Shown: in pieces, positions 59,933 to 64,000 of the stretch
How the letters are laid out: each line of letters starts with the position of its first letter
How positions within the stretch are numbered: position 1 is the first letter of the stretch
Assembly (NCBI GenBank): GCA_013289695.1
Contig: JABCZK010000003.1
Coordinates: 1-64,000 of the forward strand
Length of the DNA stretch: 64,000 nucleotides
From: Acidobacteriota bacterium
GTDB lineage: Bacteria; Acidobacteriota; Terriglobia; Acidiferrales; UBA7541
Reading direction: 5' to 3'
Translations under genes and position numbers: made by a program
The notes under the pieces: generated by a model
What the model was told of the DNA's origin: nothing
Databases searched by the model: none
Seen by the model: the letters and a program-made list of their open reading frames with translations, nothing else

Positions 59933-62449
59933 CTAGAAAGCGTATCGCAGCGACAGTAGAACCAGATTCCCCTGGAAATTTCTTCGTGCGAGCGCATCTT
60001 GAAAAGCGGTGCTGGCGTTCTCGTGGTACCCGTAGTATTCCCAGGTCGCCCGCCCGGTCCAGCGCCTTGCAAACCGATAGTCGAAACCTGCGAACGGTTG
60101 ATACCAGGCCGAATTGAGCGGACCCGGAACGGACGTCGCGATGGGGTTCTGGGGCGTCAGGTTCAGTTCGGAACCGCTTACCCAGGAAAGATTCGCGCCT
60201 CCGCGCAGTGTTAGCGGCTTGAAAGGAGTCCAGGAAAAATCGACAAACGCGGTGTTCACCTTGTTGCTGTAGGGCGAGGCTTCTTCCACCAGTCCGGAAA
60301 CGTCCGGGCAGGCCGGCAGTCCAGCCTCCGAACCGGTAGCGGTGAAGCAGACCAGCAGCTGCGATGAGATATCGTTGTAGTTGTAGCCGAGGTCGAGTGT
60401 GATTTTCTCGGACGGTTGGAGTTGACCGGCGAGACCAACACTGTTGTTATGTTCGTGTCCGTTTACGTTCACAGTGTCGTTCTGACCGTACCAAAGGTTT
60501 ACGCTGCCGTTGAGGTTGATCCAACTTGCCGCTTTATACTTTGCGCGAATCCGCAATTCCTGCGCGTTCAGCGGGCTGATTCGTGTGAACGCATTGTCGG
60601 CGGACATGATGTCGCCATCAACATTGATGCGAAGATTCTGGGACGGGCGCGCCCATATGCCAAAGATGGCATGATTTTCGTTGATATGCGTCACACCGGG
60701 TGGAGTCGGCGGAGTAGCAACGGAGAACGCAATCGAACCATCAACTGCATTCAGGGTGCAGCCGGCCGGGAGATTCGATTGCGTTAGCGGAAGTGCTGGA
60801 TCCACAAGTGCGCAGTTCTGGCGCGCGGCATTGCCAAGGGCAAGGCCGGGGTAGAAGACGGCGCTGATCGTGTTGCTGAAATTGTCTGCGATGATGCGGT
60901 TGCGATATTCGTATCCGAGGTATGCGCCGACTTTCGGCGAAAAATTGATCCGCGCCTCGATTGTATTCCTCACGTCCTGCTGTTTGAGGAAGTTGCTGTT
61001 GATATTCAGAGCAGCGTCCGGACCGGAGCTCGTGGAGTGGTTCGGAAGGGGGGGACTTGGTATTCCGTTTGCCGGCGGAACACACGTCACAGGGGGCGCA
61101 GACGCGGGGCTGAAAACGTTTGGGGGAACGAGCAGGGTGCCGCTGAAAAAGGAACATTGAGAGGACGCGTATTGCGCGGGTTCCTTCCAGCTGCTGTAGT
61201 GGAACGAATCGACGATGCTGATAGCGTTGTTGACTTGCCAGGTAATTCCGACGTCCCCGAATGTGGCGACGTGCCGACCGCTGATGGGTCCGGATTCCGC
61301 GTAATTGGAAAGAAACGACTTTGACGAGAGCCCCACGAAATTCTGTTCGTAGTGATTGACGTTTAGGTCGCCAGCCGTATAGCTGAAGCTGCCGGCGATG
61401 TCTATATTCTTGAAATAAGTAGATTGCAGGCTGACTCTCTCTGTAGGGCTGGCCATGCGTATTTGTCCGTGAGAAAAATAACTGTAAGCGGCATTGCAGG
61501 TGGGATTAACGATACTGCCGGGGTTGAATGTGTCTGCGCAAGGATTTTTGGCTCCAAGATTAAAGGTCACCCCCAAATCAACCGGAGGAAATCCAACGCC
61601 AGGAGAAAATTGCTGGTTCTCATCGGTGCTGGACGAATCGTTCCGGTAGTTGGTCCAAATCTCGTCATAACTGAGGGTCGTCCGCAACAGAAACCGAAAG
61701 TCAACGCCCAGCCGGTATAGTTGCAGGCGGTAGGAATTGTTCAGCCGGAGATATTGCTCGGCGCCCTCATGGAACGTGCTGTCCCCGGGACCATACACGG
61801 TGTTTTGATCGTACCCAAGACGAAAACGAATTTTCGAGTCGGGCAATATCGTCAGGTCGTAGTTCTCCATGTTTCTTCGAGTGTAGAAGTCATGCGGACT
61901 GGTTCCAATCAGGGACGTGCCCAGCACATTGGCAGGCGCATTGATAATCGGATTGAAGTTAACCGGAGCGTTGGGTACGGGTGTGTTTGGGTTCAGCGGA
62001 TTCGCCAGCAAGGAATAGTTCCAATGATTCTGGTCCTGGCGAAACATGCCGTTGAAGGAGTACCACTTGTTCTTGCTGATGCGAATTTGCGATACGTCGT
62101 TGGGATCGCCGCCGTAGCCAAAATTGCTAAAGTAAAAGTCGTCGAAAAACGTGCCACGATGATCGAGCGAGCGAAATTCGGTTGTGAATCCCAGCAGCCT
62201 TGGCCCCTGTTGTAAATTCACCAATGTGTCGTAGGTTTCCTGACTCCCGTTTATGTCAGCGAATCGGTAGCCGAATTCGATGGATTGCTTGATATTGTAG
62301 TTGCCCTCGTTGATTCCGGTTTGTTCCTCCGCCTGCTGTGCACGGATCACCGGAGTCGCCAAGCACCCAACGCAGAGGATGAAAAGAAGTAAGCCGGCGA
62401 CGTGACGGTAGGATTTCAATTGCAACTTCTGCTCTTGCCGACTCGTCAC
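59933..62449 (-). CDS. PioB/MtrB-like outer-membrane beta-barrel
   Basis: An 838-residue protein starting at GTG 62449, supported by AGGAGG upstream; a longer frame reaches 62581. Signal: HVAGLLLFILCVGCLATPVIRAQ. The rest is strand-rich with repeated aromatic/Asn patterns (LRLNNSYRLQLYRLGVDFRFLLRTTLSYDEIW, KITLDLGYNYNDIS, WTGRATWEYYGYHENASTAFQDALARRNFQGNLVLLSLRYAF) ending in Phe. Size and pairing with a decaheme cytochrome match MtrB/PioB/DmsF barrels that sheathe a multiheme wire through the outer membrane. Confidence 0.85.
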   Translation of the reverse strand: MTSRQEQKLQLKSYRHVAGLLLFILCVGCLATPVIRAQQAEEQTGINEGNYNIKQSIEFGYRFADINGSQETYDTLVNLQQGPRLLGFTTEFRSLDHRGTFFDDFYFSNFGYGGDPNDVSQIRISKNKWYSFNGMFRQDQNHWNYSLLANPLNPNTPVPNAPVNFNPIINAPANVLGTSLIGTSPHDFYTRRNMENYDLTILPDSKIRFRLGYDQNTVYGPGDSTFHEGAEQYLRLNNSYRLQLYRLGVDFRFLLRTTLSYDEIWTNYRNDSSSTDENQQFSPGVGFPPVDLGVTFNLGAKNPCADTFNPGSIVNPTCNAAYSYFSHGQIRMASPTERVSLQSTYFKNIDIAGSFSYTAGDLNVNHYEQNFVGLSSKSFLSNYAESGPISGRHVATFGDVGITWQVNNAISIVDSFHYSSWKEPAQYASSQCSFFSGTLLVPPNVFSPASAPPVTCVPPANGIPSPPLPNHSTSSGPDAALNINSNFLKQQDVRNTIEARINFSPKVGAYLGYEYRNRIIADNFSNTISAVFYPGLALGNAARQNCALVDPALPLTQSNLPAGCTLNAVDGSIAFSVATPPTPPGVTHINENHAIFGIWARPSQNLRINVDGDIMSADNAFTRISPLNAQELRIRAKYKAASWINLNGSVNLWYGQNDTVNVNGHEHNNSVGLAGQLQPSEKITLDLGYNYNDISSQLLVCFTATGSEAGLPACPDVSGLVEEASPYSNKVNTAFVDFSWTPFKPLTLRGGANLSWVSGSELNLTPQNPIATSVPGPLNSAWYQPFAGFDYRFARRWTGRATWEYYGYHENASTAFQDALARRNFQGNLVLLSLRYAF

Positions 62450-62468
62450 GTTAGGCTGCCTCCTTTCG

Positions 62469-63434
62469 CTAGGGTGTAAAGAACACGTTGCTGCTGTTTG
62501 ATCCGTGTACAGCCGTGTGGCAGAGGGTGCAGGCCTGATACTCGTTGGCTTGGTTATGAAATGACGGGGTCGCCAGTGCACCGGTGCTCAGCGAATGGCA
62601 ACTGATGCACAGCAGATTCACCTGGTTCTGAACGAGCATCCGCTGGTTGGTTGACCCATGTGGCGTGTGGCAAACTTCGCAGCCCTCGATTTTGGCTTCG
62701 TGCTGGTACACGAAGGGGCCCTGCTTATCGGCGTGGCACTTGTAGCAGACTTGGTCTTGACCGGCCACGGTGCGCAGCTGGTGCCGCTCGAATCCCCCGT
62801 GCGGGTTGTGGCAGTCATTGCATTGCATCAATCCTTCGTTTACGCGGTGATGAAACGGACGCACGAACTGTGCCCGCACATCCAGGTGGCAGGTGTAGCA
62901 GAGTTTCGGTGACGATTCCCGCAGTAATGATTGCGTGTCCTTTGCATGATGCGGCGAATGACAGTCGATGCATGCCACGCCACTCTGCAAGTGGGCGGAG
63001 CGGCCATAATTGCTCTGTTCATGACTGCTCTGGTGGCAATCCAGGCAGCGCGCGCTGCTTTCCGCGGGCGAGACGTCCTTAAACGTGAAAATTTTCGTTC
63101 TGTCGCCGCCGCCCTCGACGTGTTCCTTGCCGGGGCCGTGGCATGCTTCGCACCCGTGCCACTCCGGGCCCTTCTGCGCGTCCAGTTTCGAATCGATAGT
63201 CGTAACAAAATGGGGATTCGTCGCGAAAGTGTTGTAAATATCTTCGTGACATGTCTTGCAAACTTCTGTTCCAACGTAGAGTGACGGATCGGTCGGGCGC
63301 ACATATTTGTGCGACTGCGCCGACGGCTTGGGATTGTCTTTGGGTGTTTGCGAACCAAGCGGCTCGACGCGACCAAGCATGACGACGCTACAGACAAGCA
63401 AAGCCAATGGAAATCTGTGTGGCCAAAAGCGCAT
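62469..63434 (-). CDS. DmsE/MtrA-like decaheme cytochrome c
   Basis: A 321-residue exported protein (signal: LALLVCSVVMLGRVEPLG) with ten CxxCH heme sites in order: CKTCH, CEACH, CLDCH, CIDCH, CYTCH, CNDCH, CYKCH, CEVCH, CISCH, CTLCH. Ten hemes and this length are the signature of DmsE/MtrA/PioA periplasmic cytochromes, which thread through an MtrB-type barrel. The barrel gene follows on the same strand after 19 bp. It is the first gene of the five-gene set read towards 58639. Confidence 0.93.
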   Translation of the reverse strand: MRFWPHRFPLALLVCSVVMLGRVEPLGSQTPKDNPKPSAQSHKYVRPTDPSLYVGTEVCKTCHEDIYNTFATNPHFVTTIDSKLDAQKGPEWHGCEACHGPGKEHVEGGGDRTKIFTFKDVSPAESSARCLDCHQSSHEQSNYGRSAHLQSGVACIDCHSPHHAKDTQSLLRESSPKLCYTCHLDVRAQFVRPFHHRVNEGLMQCNDCHNPHGGFERHQLRTVAGQDQVCYKCHADKQGPFVYQHEAKIEGCEVCHTPHGSTNQRMLVQNQVNLLCISCHSLSTGALATPSFHNQANEYQACTLCHTAVHGSNSSNVFFTP

Positions 63435-63910
63435 TTACGGTCATCCCTCAGTTTTCACAGTTGGCCCGTCATCCGAGGACTGCCATCACCACCAGGTTAA
63501 GGAGATTGTTGTGAGCAGCCGACGCTTGACGATCTGGCGACAAAATCTTCCAGATCTGCTGTACGGAATGGATTCAATTTTCCTTTGTTGCCAAGGCAGA
63601 CCTTGCGATTCAAGCTCGGGAATCCGCCTTCTCGGCTGGTCAAGCCAACACTTTTAGCGGACGCCAAGATTTCCCGGACGGAAGAATATTTTGAGGAACT
63701 ACCTAAGTCACCTAGGGGTTTCCCTAGTTGCCCGCAGTGAACCGAAGACTTAGCCTCCGACTGGCACTTGGATAATGGAGCACAGACCGCTGGGTATCCG
63801 ATGGCGTGGCGATGGTCGTTTCTGACGCTGTGATTGAGTTGGGAAGATTTGGCTGTAAATGAATTAATCGTTGAGATGTAACCTCTGCTTCGAGAGGTAC
63901 GGAGCAATCC
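63435..63910 (+). other. Intergenic region before the window's right edge
   Basis: About 475 bp containing palindrome site E. A minus-strand frame (63497-63907) has no protein-like features. It should hold divergent promoters for the decaheme operon and the partial gene at 63911. Confidence 0.45.
63713..63728 (+). promoter_or_regulatory. CTAGGGG-TT-TCCCTAG palindrome (site E)
   Basis: One mismatch from the perfect inverted repeat, followed by TTG, 183 bp before the partial plus-strand gene and 280 bp before the decaheme cytochrome start on the other strand. Confidence 0.6.
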
Positions 63911-64000
63911 TTGGATCCCGACAAGAGCGGCGAAAGTGTAATTGATGAACCGATCGCAAACAGCGCTAGTGAACCACAGAAGACTCTGACACAGGTTACC
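63911..64000 (+). CDS. Partial CDS running off the window, N-terminus only
   Basis: TTG at 63911 with GGAG 6 nt upstream opens 30 codons to the window edge (MDPDKSGESVIDEPIANSAS...). An Asp/Ser/Glu-rich, low-hydrophobicity N-terminus. Too short to assign. Confidence 0.4.
   Translation, partial: MDPDKSGESVIDEPIANSASEPQKTLTQVT

Noticed and set aside
63497..63907. 136-codon minus-strand frame near the right edge
   Set aside because: Ser/Lys-rich with no family pattern, and it spans palindrome site E, which suggests regulatory DNA.

Overview
This window looks like a chromosomal segment from an Acidobacteriota-type (Terriglobia-like) soil bacterium. That assignment is an inference. It rests on an Oar-like TonB-dependent receptor with an N-terminal carboxypeptidase-regulatory domain (30475-33789), small secreted proteins of a kind common in that phylum (1980-2426, 26434-26844), a DUF3300/DUF2950 pair in front of an RND pump, a CadC-type winged-helix regulator, and moderately high GC throughout. 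No rRNA or tRNA genes and no CRISPR array were seen.

Layout. 1-953: insertion-sequence debris around an HxlR regulator. 954-4651: a receiver-only response regulator, a secreted protein, an EthD protein, a deoxyribosyltransferase-like protein and an exported MsrB. 4992-13616: the most striking region, with four genes whose reading frames contain an in-frame UGA exactly at the active-site cysteine position of their families: a GrdB/PrdB-like protein (UPIC), a UGSC protein, an exported redoxin fused to an nDsbD-like domain (UPFC) and an OsmC protein. Each UGA is followed by a perfect 6-8 bp hairpin with a 3-nt, G-starting loop 18-26 nt downstream, the geometry expected of a bacterial SECIS. Between them lie a haloalkane dehalogenase-like hydrolase, a thioredoxin-domain fusion protein, a second alpha/beta hydrolase, a DUF1223 protein and a DoxX protein.

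13895-16564 is a bufferin-type RiPP operon (Cys-rich precursor, DUF692/MNIO enzyme, DUF2063 protein, DoxX). It is followed by an NDH-2-like dehydrogenase with an N-terminal membrane domain and a repeat-built membrane protein. 20189-30000 holds an RsbW-like kinase, DUF417, a nitroreductase, a nitrilase, MsrP, and an ECF sigma/anti-sigma pair. 30475-43055 holds the Oar-like receptor, YceI, a Crp/Fnr regulator, a secreted amidohydrolase, a secreted glutaminase and two porins.

44160-47441 encodes a periplasmic-binding-type sensor kinase, a NarL-type regulator and a receiver-only protein. A near-perfect palindrome, CTAGGGA-WW-TCCCTAG, occurs five times between 34 kb and the window end, always upstream of a gene, and may be this system's operator. 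47735-58633 is DUF3300, DUF2950, a complete RND tripartite pump and a GH63-like glucosidase. 63434 back to 58639 (minus strand) is a DmsE-like decaheme cytochrome, a PioB/MtrB-like barrel, a monoheme cytochrome c, a NapC-like membrane cytochrome and a tiny membrane protein, which together resemble an extracellular electron-transfer conduit.
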